64,000 nucleotides of DNA from Camellia lanceoleosa (lineage: Eukaryota > Streptophyta > Magnoliopsida > Ericales > Theaceae), in assembly GCA_025200525.1 (NCBI GenBank), contig CM045768.1, forward strand, positions 51,406,925 through 51,470,924, written 5' to 3'. Shown piece by piece: positions 1-11,130 of this stretch. Position numbers and translations under genes: made by a program. Position 1 is the first letter of the stretch, and every line of letters starts with the position of its first letter. The notes beneath the pieces are model-generated. The model was given only the letters and a program-made list of their open reading frames with translations, made no database searches and was not told the origin of the DNA.

Positions 1-4
1 TCAT

Positions 5-198
5 TTCGAAGGACATTACTTTCACTAAGAAACCTAAGATAGGTCTTTTAATCCCCTTCGAAGTAAATCAAATACTTGAGTATTCTTACTTTTTAAGTAT
101 AGAAATGTGCTTCGAAACCGACTTCTTTGTTTCGAAGTCGTTGTTTTTTGGTTTTTGGCGCCAAAATCTGGTTTCGAAGCCAAATATTTTACTTCGAA
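5..198. repeat. Cluster of six TTCGAA palindromes upstream of the antisense gene
   Basis: TTCGAA occurs at 5-10, 57-62, 111-116, 131-136, 173-178 and 193-198. A given hexamer is expected about once in 4 kb. The cluster lies upstream of the TATA box and PMD reading frame, in DNA belonging to the tandem 3' repeat of the Tat element (compare 35297-35940). Several sites are changed in copy B, inside an indel-rich patch. Confidence 0.7.
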
Positions 199-298
199 GC
201 TAGCCTCAGCATCTGGGCTGTGTTTTTCCCTCCAAATACTATCAATATTTGAATGAAACTCTTCATATTCGTACTTTTAGTGCTTAACGAACCAAGCA

Positions 299-307
299 TT
301 TATATAT
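299..307 (+). promoter_or_regulatory. TATA box for the antisense PMD gene (copy A)
   Basis: A TTTATATAT box followed by CCCC sits about 150 bp upstream of the ATG at 456, with a CA-rich, pyrimidine-containing leader between them, as in plant class II promoters. The same box is kept at 36034-36042 in copy B. No other start signal was identified. Confidence 0.55.
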
Positions 308-455
308 CCCCCAAACACAAAGGCTTTTGAGACCCTTTTATTTCATATTCTGAAATCATTTGCTCGCTCAACACACAAACCCTTTTACCTCTGCCGATCT
401 TCCACTTCTCTCTACTTCCTTTCTCAGCTTCACCTTCTGGAAACGCGTACTATCA

Positions 456-3400
456 ATGGCTTCTTCTTCGGTGTTAGTCGTAGAGCGTGCGAGCCCATCT
501 GTAACCCTGAAGAGGATCATTGATGCAGAATGTGAGAAGTACAAAGCTGGGGAGAAAAGCGCTATCGATGGATGAATCTTCGTCCCTCGTCGCCATGTGC
601 AGCAAGACTACGTGCTTGGGCCCATATTCAAGGAGATCCTTACTGAGCTCCCAGCCTTATATTCTCGTTTGGAAAACCAATGTCTTCTTTACGAAGGTGG
701 TCTTGACTGGAGGAACTGGAGGATAAACCGCCCCCACCGATGCTGGCCCACGGTGAGACCGGAGTAGCAAGAATGGTATGACCGGGTCGTCCCTGCTAGA
801 ACTCTGGACCTTCAAGAGCTCTGCCTTCTCGATGCTCTCCGACTATCCAGGGTAACTATCTCAGAGGACCCTTTCCTAATTCCTGCTACCTTGTGTTTTT
901 GGAATCCTATCTTTAATTTCTTTCAATTTAGATGTGGGATGGTGGCCCCTACTGTTCTTGACATTTGCCATCTACTAGGATTATCCCCAATTAGTACCCC
1001 CTTTGGACCAGATTTCCCTGACGTAGCAGTCCCTTTCTCCCTCCCCTTTCTTAACTCATCTTATACTGATTTTGCTAAGGCTGAGAATAAAAGACAGGGC
1101 TTTGTGACTGATAGGGAATTCTTTTCTTTCTTATTGTATTGGCTTTGCAAATTCCTCTTCTGTACCTCCTCTCAGAGAATCATGCCTGAATTTGCCCTTC
1201 TTGCCAAAGCCTTCGTTTTACAGAAAAGGGTGGCCTTAGCCCCATATGTTCTAGGCCATGTATATAGAGTCTGTTCCCTCTTCTGTGAGAAACCCTTAGA
1301 TGCTAACCAATGGGGGCCATTCTGGATCCTTCAGCTTTGGCTTTTTGCCTATTTCACCGAGTTACAATCGAAATGCCTTAAATTTTCTGAACCAAACCCT
1401 TCTACTCATGGCATAAGGCTAGCCAATGCTTCACTTTATCCCTCCACTTTTGCTTTTTACTTCTCTTTCTTCCACCAACTTCTAGCTTCCCTTCCTACTT
1501 TCCGTTTCCGTCCCTTCGAACCCACCATTGGTCCGTCTTGGTTGAGGAATTTCCTAAGTGACAGGTCCTACGCCTCACCTGCTCACAAAGATATATGGGC
1601 TTCAATTCTGATCCCTAGAGAGTTATTTATTGGGACCTTGAACCCCAAAGCCTACAAATGCAAAGTTGAGCCGTATTGTCCTGCTCAATCTGCTAGACAA
1701 TTTGGTTTCACACAAGGGGTCCCAATACCTCTCTGCAGCAATACCAATCCGAGTCTCACTAAGAGGGATCTGAAAGTTCGGAGGTCCAGGCTAGAAGAGG
1801 CAACTTCTAAATTTATAGATGACTTGGTCAATTTCGAGTATACCCCTTTCCTTCCTCAGGAGACCTTGTTGAAGAGGTACCAGAACTGGTGGGTGACTAA
1901 CATGGAAGTATACTTAGCCATTTCTCCTCAGAACCTACTAATGGTATTGGATCTGCCCAAGCCCAAAGGAGCTGGAACTGTTACTTCTTCCACTGTTTCA
2001 GTTGCAGTGCCTGCGTCCATTCCTGCTGCCTCAACTCCTCCTAGAGTCACTCGGGCTGCTTCGAAAAGAGGTATACACCTTTGTTTCTTTTCCTTTGGCC
2101 TTCTCTATAATGGTTGAGTCTCATCCTTAGTTCTTCTTTTGTGAAGGTAGCCCACAACAAAAGAAAAGGAGACTGCTTGAGCTTGAAAAGAAAACAGCTG
2201 AGGTGCAAGCAGAAGAAGAAGAAGAAACAAATCAAGAGCATGAGTCACCCTTAATAAGAAGGAAAAGAGTGATCGTCTCTATTTCTAACTTAGTCCAAGA
2301 TGAGACAACTGCCAGAGAGGTAGAAGAGGAGCTCATCTCTATAGAATCTAGATCCCAGATTGAAGAAGTTAAGAAGGAAATTGAGAAGGAGCAGACAAAA
2401 CCAATACAGAGAAGAAAGAAAAGAAAGATGACTATCTCTCCTTCTGATTTCACAGAAGACTCCAATTCCAAGACAATTGCCATGGCAATAGAAAAGAGAA
2501 AAAAAGTGACTGCTTCTGCTACTAACTTGGTTGAAGATACTATCCATAAGGCAGCTGCTAAGGCAGTAGAACAAGAACATTCTAAGGCCATAATTGTCTT
2601 CGAGAGGGCTGAGAAGATACGGCAACAACAATTTTTGAGAGATAAAGCTGCTGCTGCTAATGCATTACAAAGGGAAACTGCAAAAAGGCAACAAACTGCC
2701 GAACATTACTCCCTTCGTAGCTCTCACATTACTGCCAACATTTCTGAAACAAGTAATTTCTTTCATGCTTCTACTGTTTTTCCTTATCAAATTTTGACAT
2801 TGAAGCTTGACCTTACGTTTCTTCCTTTATGCATCAACAACTACTGAGGCTATACTTCCAATGAGGACTCCCTCAATTTCAGTTGAGGTTGATCAGATGC
2901 AAAATGTGAAGGCCATTCAGATAATACTTCCACTTCCTAGGCCCACATTCCATGTACACCCTTTGAGTCCTAGCATTCCTGTAACTCTTTCTTTTGGTCT
3001 AACTCCATATCTTTCCTATCTGACCTTCGACCTGTCTCAATTTACTTCTCATTCGGGCCCTGCTCTTCCTTCTCCTTCTAAGGAAATTACCTCTTCTTTG
3101 AAGGTATCTGATTCCCCAATTAAGGGTGCTAGTAGTTCTCCAACTCATGGTTCATTACCTTTGCCTACTTCCAGCCCCTCTTCACTTGATTCATTAGTGG
3201 CTAAGACCATAGAGACTGCCAAAGATGCACCATCCATTTCTCCTATCCCTATGCAGTCCTTTATGCCTTCCACCACAACTCTCTCTGCACCCCTCATGTC
3301 TACGGATGAGGTAGACATCTTCGAAGCCAAGCTAGCCAGTCTCTTCGATATGCTTTCTACCTCTCCAATAACCAATTTTGAAGCTGAGCCATTAGTTTTG

Positions 3401-4015
3401 GCCGACTCCTTGCTACAAATTCTTGAAAGCTCTCCTTCCTCCAGCAGCAAGCCTCCTGCACCTCTAATGGGTTTAGACACCTGCCTGGAACTATTAATCC
3501 CCTTTTCGAGGTTCCCCTTCGAGGCTTTGCAAAGGCCTATAATAAGAGATGGGTTCCTCCGGTCTTTGTAAAGTTCTTTGAAACGATCGAGCATAGATGT
3601 CTCAAGTCACTTATCCCAGGCAGCAGCTACTATCGACTTCTACATTAACATTTGCCATGCTGCCAAAGCTGCGGAGAAGAAATTGGCTAGAGACTAGAGT
3701 TTTGTTTCCCAAGTACATACTGAAGTCTCAGAGCTCAAGGAACAACACTCCTCTGCCTTTCACTTTCGAGTTCAACTGCTGGAGAAGAAAGTTCAACTTG
3801 AAGAGGAGCTATCTGCAGTGAACTAGGCCTTAGTCCGAACTGATACCAAACTGCAAATCACCAACCGAGGACTGGCCAATCGGAAAAAAGAAATGACTAC
3901 AACTATTCAACTATTTTCATCTCTTAGCAAGAGGAAATCTGTTGTAAAAGAACAATTAAGACATTGTAATAATTTTTGGGCCAATTTGTGGCAAAATGTA
4001 CTTAACTCTTTATGA
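456..4015 (+). pseudogene. Antisense extra gene of the Tat element: plant mobile domain (PMD) protein with coiled-coil tail (copy A)
   Basis: The reading starts at ATG 456 (MASSSV) but shifts frame near 555-570. From about 630 it can be followed through 891-2070 as an aminotransferase-like plant mobile domain: the FQFRCGMVAPTVLDICHLLG segment matches the family's pattern of a CGM(M/V)xPTxLDxxxLxGL core. A 76-bp intron (GT 2071 to AG 2146) restores the frame into a Lys/Glu-rich, NLS-like coil at 2147-2750. A Ser/Pro-rich stretch runs at 2849-3571, and a Gln/Leu-rich coiled coil reaches the TGA at 4013-4015. In-frame TAG codons occur near 3697 and 3824. The gene converges on pol, whose last open frame ends at 4164. 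PMD proteins are linked to transposons and nuclear silencing; what this one does for the element is unknown. Confidence 0.75.
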
Positions 4016-4163
4016 AAAACAAATCCTTGTCCATCATCTGAGTACTCTTGTGTTCTTTTGCTTGACATTTATTCTACTCCTTGTATTTCCCAAATGGTTG
4101 GAAAATAAGGCTTCAAATATCTGCCATTGATCTTTTTGGGATGTATGTATCCATTCAAATTTC

Positions 4164-5246
4164 TCAAATGGTATGCCCCAAAAGGTAGGACTCTATGAAT
4201 TTGATATGGTCCTTCCCAGTTAGGTGACCATTTTTACCAAACTTATGGCTTTTAATTCCTATTGGGAGTATTGTCTTCCATACCAAATCACCTTCATCAA
4301 AGCCAATGTATTTGACCTTCTTATTGTAATTTTTGGCTGCTTTCTTCTTTTGCAAGAGAATGGTGTTTAATGCCAGAATTCTGGCTTCATCTATGCCTTC
4401 TAATTCCAAGCACATACTCTGATGGTATTTCTCAGGATTTAGCTGGTCTTGGCATCTTACCCTCAAAGATTTAACATTAATTTCCACAGGTAACACTGCA
4501 TCATGCCCATACACTAAGGCATAAGGAGTAACTCCTGTGCTTGACCTTGGGGAAGTTCTGTAAACCCATAACACATCCAACAATAAGTTATGCCAATCCC
4601 TGGGATTGTCCTCCACAATCTTTTGTATTCCTTTTTTCAAGGATTTATTGGATGATTCAGCTTGACCATTGGCTTGTGCATAATATGGGGTGAAATTAAC
4701 GAGACTAATTCCAAATTCTGCCACAAAGGACTTCACCATCTTCCCATCGAACACAGTCCCATTATCCACAGTTATAGTTTGTGGGATGCCAAATCTATGG
4801 ATTAGATCCTTAATAAATCCAATAACCTCGATGCGGTCTCTGACCTTGTATGGCTTAGCTTCGACCCACTTAGTGAAGTAATCAGTGGCCACTAGAATGA
4901 AACAATGATGCTTCGAAGAAGGTGGGTGTATTTTCCCCATCATATCCATGGCCCATCCTCTGAATGGCCAAGGCTTCATTACTGCATGTAGGTCAGTTAT
5001 GGGCACATGCCTTATTGTGCCATGCTTTTGGCATGCCTGGCAACCCTTAGCATACTCTATGTAGTCTTTAAGGATAGTTGGCCAATAGTAGGAATGCCTT
5101 CGAAGCAACCATCTCATCTTCACACCAGGCTGATGAGCACCACAGATGCCTTCATGAACCTCAGCCATAGCTGTTAATGCTTCTTTTAGGCCTAAACATT
5201 CCAGCAATATAGCCATCTCCGCCCCTTTTGTATAGAACATTACCAT
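4164..5246 (-). CDS. Integrase domain of pol (copy A)
   Basis: The frame is open for 360 codons and is the C-terminal part of pol, which inserts the cDNA into the host genome. The N-terminal zinc-binding module shows H-x6-H (HEGICGAH) and C-x2-C (GCQACQ). The catalytic core has D in WAMDMMG, D in TVDNGTVF and E in NGQAESSNKS, the expected DD35E arrangement. Conserved YRTSPRSSTGVTPYALVYG and a C-terminal GDLVWK segment follow. The start is arbitrary because the domain belongs to a polyprotein; the methionine only marks the longest open frame. In copy B the same region is frameshifted. Confidence 0.93.
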   Translation of the reverse strand: MVMFYTKGAEMAILLECLGLKEALTAMAEVHEGICGAHQPGVKMRWLLRRHSYYWPTILKDYIEYAKGCQACQKHGTIRHVPITDLHAVMKPWPFRGWAMDMMGKIHPPSSKHHCFILVATDYFTKWVEAKPYKVRDRIEVIGFIKDLIHRFGIPQTITVDNGTVFDGKMVKSFVAEFGISLVNFTPYYAQANGQAESSNKSLKKGIQKIVEDNPRDWHNLLLDVLWVYRTSPRSSTGVTPYALVYGHDAVLPVEINVKSLRVRCQDQLNPEKYHQSMCLELEGIDEARILALNTILLQKKKAAKNYNKKVKYIGFDEGDLVWKTILPIGIKSHKFGKNGHLTGKDHIKFIESYLLGHTI

Positions 5247-5406
5247 ATATCATATATTGCATAGACTGCAATTTAATTTTCCCGCTGGCCTTCGAAGATG
5301 GACCAGCCAAGTACTGCATTATTAGATGCCTCCAATCTTGTTATTGCAAGTCATTATGATTGACTTCCAAAACCACATTCCTTTTATTCAAAGGTGGTAT
5401 CAATTT
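5247..5406 (-). other. Pol linker between second RNase H and integrase
   Basis: This short stretch joins the two pol domains and contains stops in all frames, so the polyprotein is not continuous here. Confidence 0.5.
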
Positions 5407-5832
5407 CTAATATGTTGTTTGGCTTATGTTCCTTTGGGCATTATCCCTTCTCTTGAAGTTCGAAGCTTTCTGAGCCACATCATTAGCTCTATTATTCAAG
5501 AATCTTGGAACATGAGTTACATCTGCTACTTGAAATTGAGAAAGCAAATGTAATGCAACAACATAGTATGGTAAAATGCTTATGCTTTGACACTTGAAAA
5601 TCCCTTTCACTTGGTTAACCACCAATTGAGAATCTCCAAATATGTCAACTGCATGAACTTGTAATCCAATAAGAATTTCTAGTCCCACTATTAAGGCTTC
5701 ATATTCAGCTTGGTTATTAGAACAGGTAGCTTCATCCACTCTGAAACCATATGTGGTCTCTACTCCTTGTGGAGACCTAATCACAATACCAATTCCAGTT
5801 AAGCTATTGGCTTTCGACCCATCGAACCACAT
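5407..5832 (-). CDS. Second (plant-type) RNase H domain of pol (copy A)
   Basis: This 141-codon frame has the RNase H fold signature: D in MWFDGS, E in NNQAEYEAL, D in FGDSQLVVNQ and the final acidic site in NNRANDVAQKA. It follows a separate RT-linked RNase H (5849-6337), so the element carries two RNase H domains. That is a hallmark of the Tat branch (Ogre/Retand relatives) of Ty3/gypsy, where the extra domain is thought to have been acquired from a cellular or archaeal-type enzyme. In copy B a Gln codon in the SQLV motif has become TAA. Confidence 0.9.
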   Translation of the reverse strand: MWFDGSKANSLTGIGIVIRSPQGVETTYGFRVDEATCSNNQAEYEALIVGLEILIGLQVHAVDIFGDSQLVVNQVKGIFKCQSISILPYYVVALHLLSQFQVADVTHVPRFLNNRANDVAQKASNFKRRDNAQRNISQTTY

Positions 5833-5848
5833 CTATCATGGCTCAACA

Positions 5849-6337
5849 CTAGCTAGTTCCATTATCTCTTGGCTCTCTGTTTGAGATGGATGGTTTACCA
5901 GAAAATTGGCTAAAACTTGCCCTTTTAGGGACATATTCTAGATGAAATTCTGATAAGGCTAGTATCCACTTGCCAATTCTTTCCCTCAACATAGGTCTAG
6001 ATAACATGTACTTAACCAAATCTGTGGTTGCAATTACCAAGACAGTTGTAGGTAAAAGATAGTATCTTAATTTCATTGCAGTAAAATACAAAGCAAGACA
6101 TAGCTTTTCAATAGCTGAATATTTACATTCACAAGAATTTAAAAACCTACTAAGGTAATAAACAGCTTGCTTCTTGTCTTCTTCATTATCTTGGGCCAAG
6201 AAAGCTCCCAATGAATCTTCTGCTACAACTATGTACAACTTCAAGGGCTTGTCACCCTTTAGTGGCATCAGCACTGGAGGGTTGGCCAAGTAGGCTTTAA
6301 TACCTTCGAAAGCAATTGGATGCTCTGCTGTCCACAC
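5849..6337 (-). CDS. RT-linked RNase H domain of pol (copy A)
   Basis: The frame encodes the RT connection and the first RNase H: WTAEHPIAFEGIKAYLANPPVL, then AVYYLSRFLNSCECKYSAIEKLCLALYF and the ATTDLVKYMLSRPMLRERIGKW segment, all characteristic of Ty3/gypsy RT-RH. The frame is lost just after YVPKRA, where the family normally continues with a GQALADFL-like motif, so a frameshift separates it from the second RNase H. Both copies share that break. Confidence 0.9.
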   Translation of the reverse strand: MWTAEHPIAFEGIKAYLANPPVLMPLKGDKPLKLYIVVAEDSLGAFLAQDNEEDKKQAVYYLSRFLNSCECKYSAIEKLCLALYFTAMKLRYYLLPTTVLVIATTDLVKYMLSRPMLRERIGKWILALSEFHLEYVPKRASFSQFSGKPSISNREPRDNGTS

Positions 6338-6354
6338 AAATTCCTCTTCATCTT

Positions 6355-7473
6355 TCAGCTTGATGGAGGTCTGGCTTCAATGATGGCTTTGGCTTTATTC
6401 TGGTCGATCTGTATTCCTTTCTTGTGTACCACATAGCCCAAGAAGTTTCCAGATGATACGCCAAAAGCATACTTAAGAGGATTGAGCTTCAATTTGAACT
6501 TTCTCATTCTTTCAAAGGCTGTTTCTAAGTGAAACAGATGCTCCTCCATGGATTGGGATTTAACTACAATGTCATCAATATAACACTCTAAATACCCTCC
6601 AATGAGGTCATGAAAGATAGTGTTCATAGCCCTATGATATGTAACCCCAGCATTCTTTAGGCCAAATGGCATTTTAACCCATTCGAAGGTCCCAATATTC
6701 CCAAGACATCTGAATACTGTCTTGTGAACATCCTCCTCTGCAATGTAGATTTGGTTATAACCAGATAGCCCATCCATCATTGATAAAATTCGATGCCCTG
6801 CTTAACTGTCTACCAACAAGTCTACTATAGGCATAGGATACTCATCTTTTGGAGTTGCTAGATTCAAGTTTCTGAAATCAATGCATACCCTCATTTTACC
6901 ATTCTTTTTTACCACATACACAATATTGGATAGCCAGTCAACATACCTGGCTGTCCTAATAAAGCCTGCCTTGAGTAGTCTAAGGATCTTTTCCTTAACT
7001 TTCTGAATCACTTCTAGACTCATTCTTCTTGGCTTTTGCTTGTATGACTTGAAATTAGGCCTCATAGAGAGCCTATGTTCTACTAATGATCTTTTCAATC
7101 CTGGTAATTCATTATAAGACCATGTAAAGCAATCTTTATACTTCTTCAAAATAACCAACAACTGGTTCCTGTCCAGAGCATTCAAACAAGCACTTACATA
7201 GGTGGGCTGTTGTATAGAACCTTCCCCTAAATTTACTTCTTCTAAGGGGTCTAGAATCTGATAACTTACTGAAGCTTCTTCTTTGATCTCCTCTGGCTTC
7301 GAAGCAATTTCCTTACTTTGTTCTGCTCCCAGGCTCTTTAATTCAACATCCTTACCCTCCTCCTCATAAACAAAATCTGTCCATAAGGCCTCTTCCTCTT
7401 GTATCTCCTGGACTTTTGTTTCAATGTCCAATGCATAAAACTCTGGCCTGTTGCTGCTTCTGCTTGCATCCAA
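6355..7473 (-). pseudogene. Reverse transcriptase domain of pol (copy A)
   Basis: Two adjoining frames, 6802-7473 and 6355-6780, give a full RT. The first has the LKRSLVEHRL motif, KQKPRRMSLE, the basic KVKEKILRLLKAGFI and MRVCIDFRNLN. The second has GLSGYNQI, MPFGLKNAGVTYHRAMN, the catalytic YIDD in CYIDDIVVKS, and NFLGYVV. An in-frame TAA near 6802 (after LLVDS) separates them and is present in both copies. Upstream, residues to about 7473 are an acidic linker from the protease. The enzyme would make cDNA from element RNA, but this copy is disrupted. Confidence 0.92.
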
Positions 7474-7741
7474 TTATCATGGCTTCTCTCTCTTGCTCCT
7501 GTACTCTCTAGACTATTGACTTTACGTCCAATACTGAGAATTCAATTAGAGCCAAAGACTTGGCTTCTTGTGTTTCATTTCTTTGCCAAAAACCAGGCAT
7601 CATTGTCACCCTTAACGACAACCTTCTCATCAGCACTCTCCTGGACTAAGTGCTTCGGGTGTGTCACTTCCTCATCAGCGGTCACTTTGGCTAACCCATC
7701 AGGTTTCCTCAGTATACTGAGTGGTGTCACTCCCTCAATAT
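7474..7741 (-). other. Pro-RT linker remnant
   Basis: Residual coding-like sequence between the hAT insertion and the RT block; frames are broken. The last eight bases (7734-7741, CTCAATAT) are the left target duplication of the hAT element. Confidence 0.5.
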
Positions 7742-10700
7742 TAGGGATGTCCGCGGTTCGATTTAGGACGGTTTGCGGTTCGGTTTAGACCCGTCCGCAT
7801 TTATGCGGTTTGGGAAAAAATCAACCCGCAGCCGCCCGCAATGCGGTTTGCGGTTTGTGCGGATAGGGTTCGCAGTTGTGCGGGCGGTTGCGGGCGGTTT
7901 ACAAATTGAACTTTTTTTCCAAAAAATTATTTTTAAACATTTTTTTTCTCCCATTTTGTCAATCTTTATTTTAGACATTTTTTCTCATATTTTCTAAAAT
8001 GCTCCAACATTAATAATTAATGAACTAAAACTTATAAAAAAAACTTATAAAATAAAAAAATACAACAAATTCAATTCGTAACATAAACAAATCATTCAAA
8101 ATCGACATTCTATCATTAACTTGCATTCATCATCCTATCCTACATTCATTATTCATAATTCAAATAAAAAAATCCTATATTAAAAATTCAACATTCATTA
8201 TTCCTAACCTCCAAAAAAAAAAAAAGAGTAATTCTTCATTAACTTACATTCATCCAAAATGCAAAAAAAAAAAATCATTAAGTTACATTCATCCAAAACC
8301 AAAACGCAATTAAAAAAAAAAAATTTGTTGTCAAACTTAAACTTCATTCAATACAAACCCATGAAATAAAATTAAAACACTTCTAAGATATCAAACTTCA
8401 TCTTCATGAATCACATCCAATTCAACTTTCGCAAATTCCAGTTCTAATTCCATGCATTTGGTTGATGAACCCTACACAAACAAATTAAAAAAATATAAAC
8501 TTTAATCTTCAATTATAGATAGTAAGATATGAAAAAATAAACAAATGTCTATATATTGCATTTGCATCTCAATATAGTAAGAAAATGTGTTGATATGAAA
8601 AAATTACCAATGAGCTAATGGATATTAGACATCAATTATAGCATCAATATTATAGGTTGAAGTTGAAAATTACAAACAGATTCTATAATCAATTGGTAGT
8701 TTATCCATTTTTTTAATTTAAATTATGACTTATGACAATTATAGTAATCAAATCCATAAATGCCATAACTTACATATAATAATGGTACTGCAAACTTCAC
8801 CAACCCGACAACATTTGTTTATATGCCAACTTATGGAACTTTTTTCATTGTCAACTTGCTAATATAATACTACATTGTTTTGCAATACAATATGATAAAA
8901 ACATAAATAAATCAATAAAATTCATGCATTGCCAAGAATGAACAGTAGTAGAATATTGCAGGACTGTGAATTGTGCATAAAATATCCCTTCAAGAACTTG
9001 GATTTATTCTTGCATGACCAAGTTCAACCATCAGAAACAAGTAATTATTATGAAGTATTTCACAAATTCATAGGCTAATGAAGAAATCTGGGGCAGATGG
9101 TCAAGCCAATGACTAAACAAGAAGGTATCAAATGGAAGGATTGTATGTACTAACTCTCATTTGATCAAGTCAACATAAGGAAAACTATATGGTTGCTGAA
9201 GCAAGTTCCTAATATCAGTTATAGTGACAGGTTTTAAGTAGTAGGGGTCATTACTTGGCAATGCATGTGTTACCTTACCCTTTAAGTTTTGTTAAACAGG
9301 ATGCATACAAGTTTGTCCTTAATAACAATATAAAGGAAATTTAAGCAAGAGATCCAGCCAACAAAAAGACAAGATTTTTGTCAATGAAACACTCGAATCC
9401 AATAATAGCAGACAATCTATGCAATGCAATGTCCACAGTACAATATAAAGCATGGACCAAGCTTTGGACCTCACAAGGATTAAGAACTGAAGGACTTTAT
9501 TTTTTGTTCCAAGAGATGGTGTTGAACAATATAATGATGGGGTCAGTTGTTTATCTATGAGTCATATAGTCATATTCTTATGGGACTTTATTTATTTTTT
9601 TTATTTAGTTTTTTCAACCACAAACCAAGTTTATATCATTTTTTGTATCCAATATCATTTTTTTTTTCATGTTTGCCTTTTTAGGTTTCTTTGATTGGAG
9701 TGAATTTAGTTTGATCCAAATACCTAGATTTATCAATGTTGTTTCTTCACCATCAGAAGATTGTAATAATATATATTTTAAATTATGTGAGTATTTAATT
9801 TAGAAGAGGGGTTTTACTTTTTAACTTTTTTTATTGTGTTGTTTCTCTCTTTTTCTCCTTTAATCTCTTGCCTTTTCTCCTTTCTTTCTTCTTTTTTTAT
9901 TTTTATTTTTTATTTGTCTTGTGGTCCAAGTGTATTAGGATTCTATTTGTGTACTTCTGATCCATATTCATGTTCATCCTTTCTTTTATTTGTATGCAAT
10001 TAAATATGACTTTTCTTTCTGGGGGAAAAAAAGGCACTCGTAAGTCATTAAAACAATTCTTGTTATGACGAACTTTTTATTTTGAATCCTCTTTTCCCAA
10101 TTGTAATAATGGAAGAGAAATAATCTAAGGACAGGCGTAGCACTGATCTAATTTGTATAATTAACATTGAAGCACAGCACAACACATTTGATTTACTTTT
10201 AAGTAAAACGAAAAAACATCATAAAATTCCATAGAAGTTAAAAAATCAGACAGATTCAAACAAACACATTCAAACAAACACATTCAAATAGACAGATTCA
10301 AAAAATCAGATCCCATCAGATCTATTTTGGTCCACCAAAAATCAAATCTGTTTTGGTCCACAAAAAATAAGATCTGTTCGCCCACAAAAAATCAGAGATG
10401 AGAGATCACCTGTGAAAAAGATCGGCTATGCGATGATGAAAAAAATCAAAGATCACCTACGAAGTAGATCGGCTGTGCAATGAAAAAAATCAGATCTGTT
10501 GTTCATCCACAATAATCAACGATCGGGAGAGAGAGAGAGAGAGAGTTCACCTGTGAAGCAGATCGGATGTGCGATGCTAGATCGGAGATGAAAAAAATCA
10601 GAAATGAAAAAAATCAATGAAGTTGTTCATCCACAAGAAATAAACGATCGGGAGAGAAAGAGACAGAGATTGAGAGAGAGTTCACCTATGAATGAAGTAG

Positions 10701-11122
10701 ATCGGCTGTGCGATGAAGTAGATCGGCTGTGAGAAAGAGAGTGATCGATCGGTGTATGTAGAAATGAGAAGAGAGTGAGAAAAAGAGAGACAGTGAGTGA
10801 GATGAGACTGAAAAAGAGTGAGTGTGAGAGAGGGAGGAGCTGATTAGATTATTATTAGGGTTTTTTTTTTTCTTTTAGTAAAGGAGTGAGATGGTGAGTG
10901 AGAGAAAGATGGACGGTTTAGATTAGATTTGAAAAAAAAAAAAAATTTAATTAATTAATGCGGGCGGGTTGGGCGGGTGTGGTTCAAACCCGCAACCCGA
11001 AATTTATATAAAATCCAAACCGCACCCTACCCTAATGTGTTTGCGAAACCACCCACATGCGTGCGGTTCGGTTCGGGTAAGGCGGTTTGGGCGGGTCGGA
11101 TGACCCTATGCCCAAATTTCTA
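7742..11122. mobile_element. Non-autonomous hAT-like element, 3.4 kb (copy A)
   Basis: The element is flanked by an 8-bp direct repeat, CTCAATAT, at 7734-7741 and 11123-11130, the target size made by hAT transposases. The ends start TAGGGATG on the left and, read inward on the other strand, TAGAAATT on the right. Both termini are packed with GCGGTTTGCGG / GCGGGCGGT-type subterminal motifs (7750-7910 and 10960-11100), while the inside is AT-rich. I see no transposase frame; the few short open frames have no recognisable motif. A GA-rich array near 10390-10800 is listed separately. The insertion interrupts the Tat protease-RT junction and is present at the same site in copy B. Confidence 0.75.
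10390..10800. repeat. Imperfect array of a GATCGGCTGTGCGATG-type motif with GA microsatellite
   Basis: Within the hAT element the phrase TCACCTGTGAA-(n)-AGATCGG-(n)-TGTGCGATG recurs four to five times with variation (about 10407, 10453, 10548, 10682 and 10715). CAACGATCGGGAGAGA-like segments and a pure GA run near 10530 lie between the units. Confidence 0.6.
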
Positions 11123-11130
11123 CTCAATAT

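Noticed and set aside
852..931. A GT-AG intron in the PMD gene between 852 and 931
   Set aside because: The sequence across it stays open in frame and reads as conserved PMD protein (LCFWNPIFNFFQFRCGM), so no intron is needed.
2232..2631. Two overlapping - strand open frames of about 115 codons
   Set aside because: They mirror the Lys/Glu-rich coil of the + strand PMD gene in reverse complement and have no motif of their own; the same occurs at 37909-38280.
7773..7997. Paired + and - frames at the hAT left end
   Set aside because: Both read the GCGG-rich subterminal repeats of the transposon and recur identically in copy B only because the DNA is duplicated.
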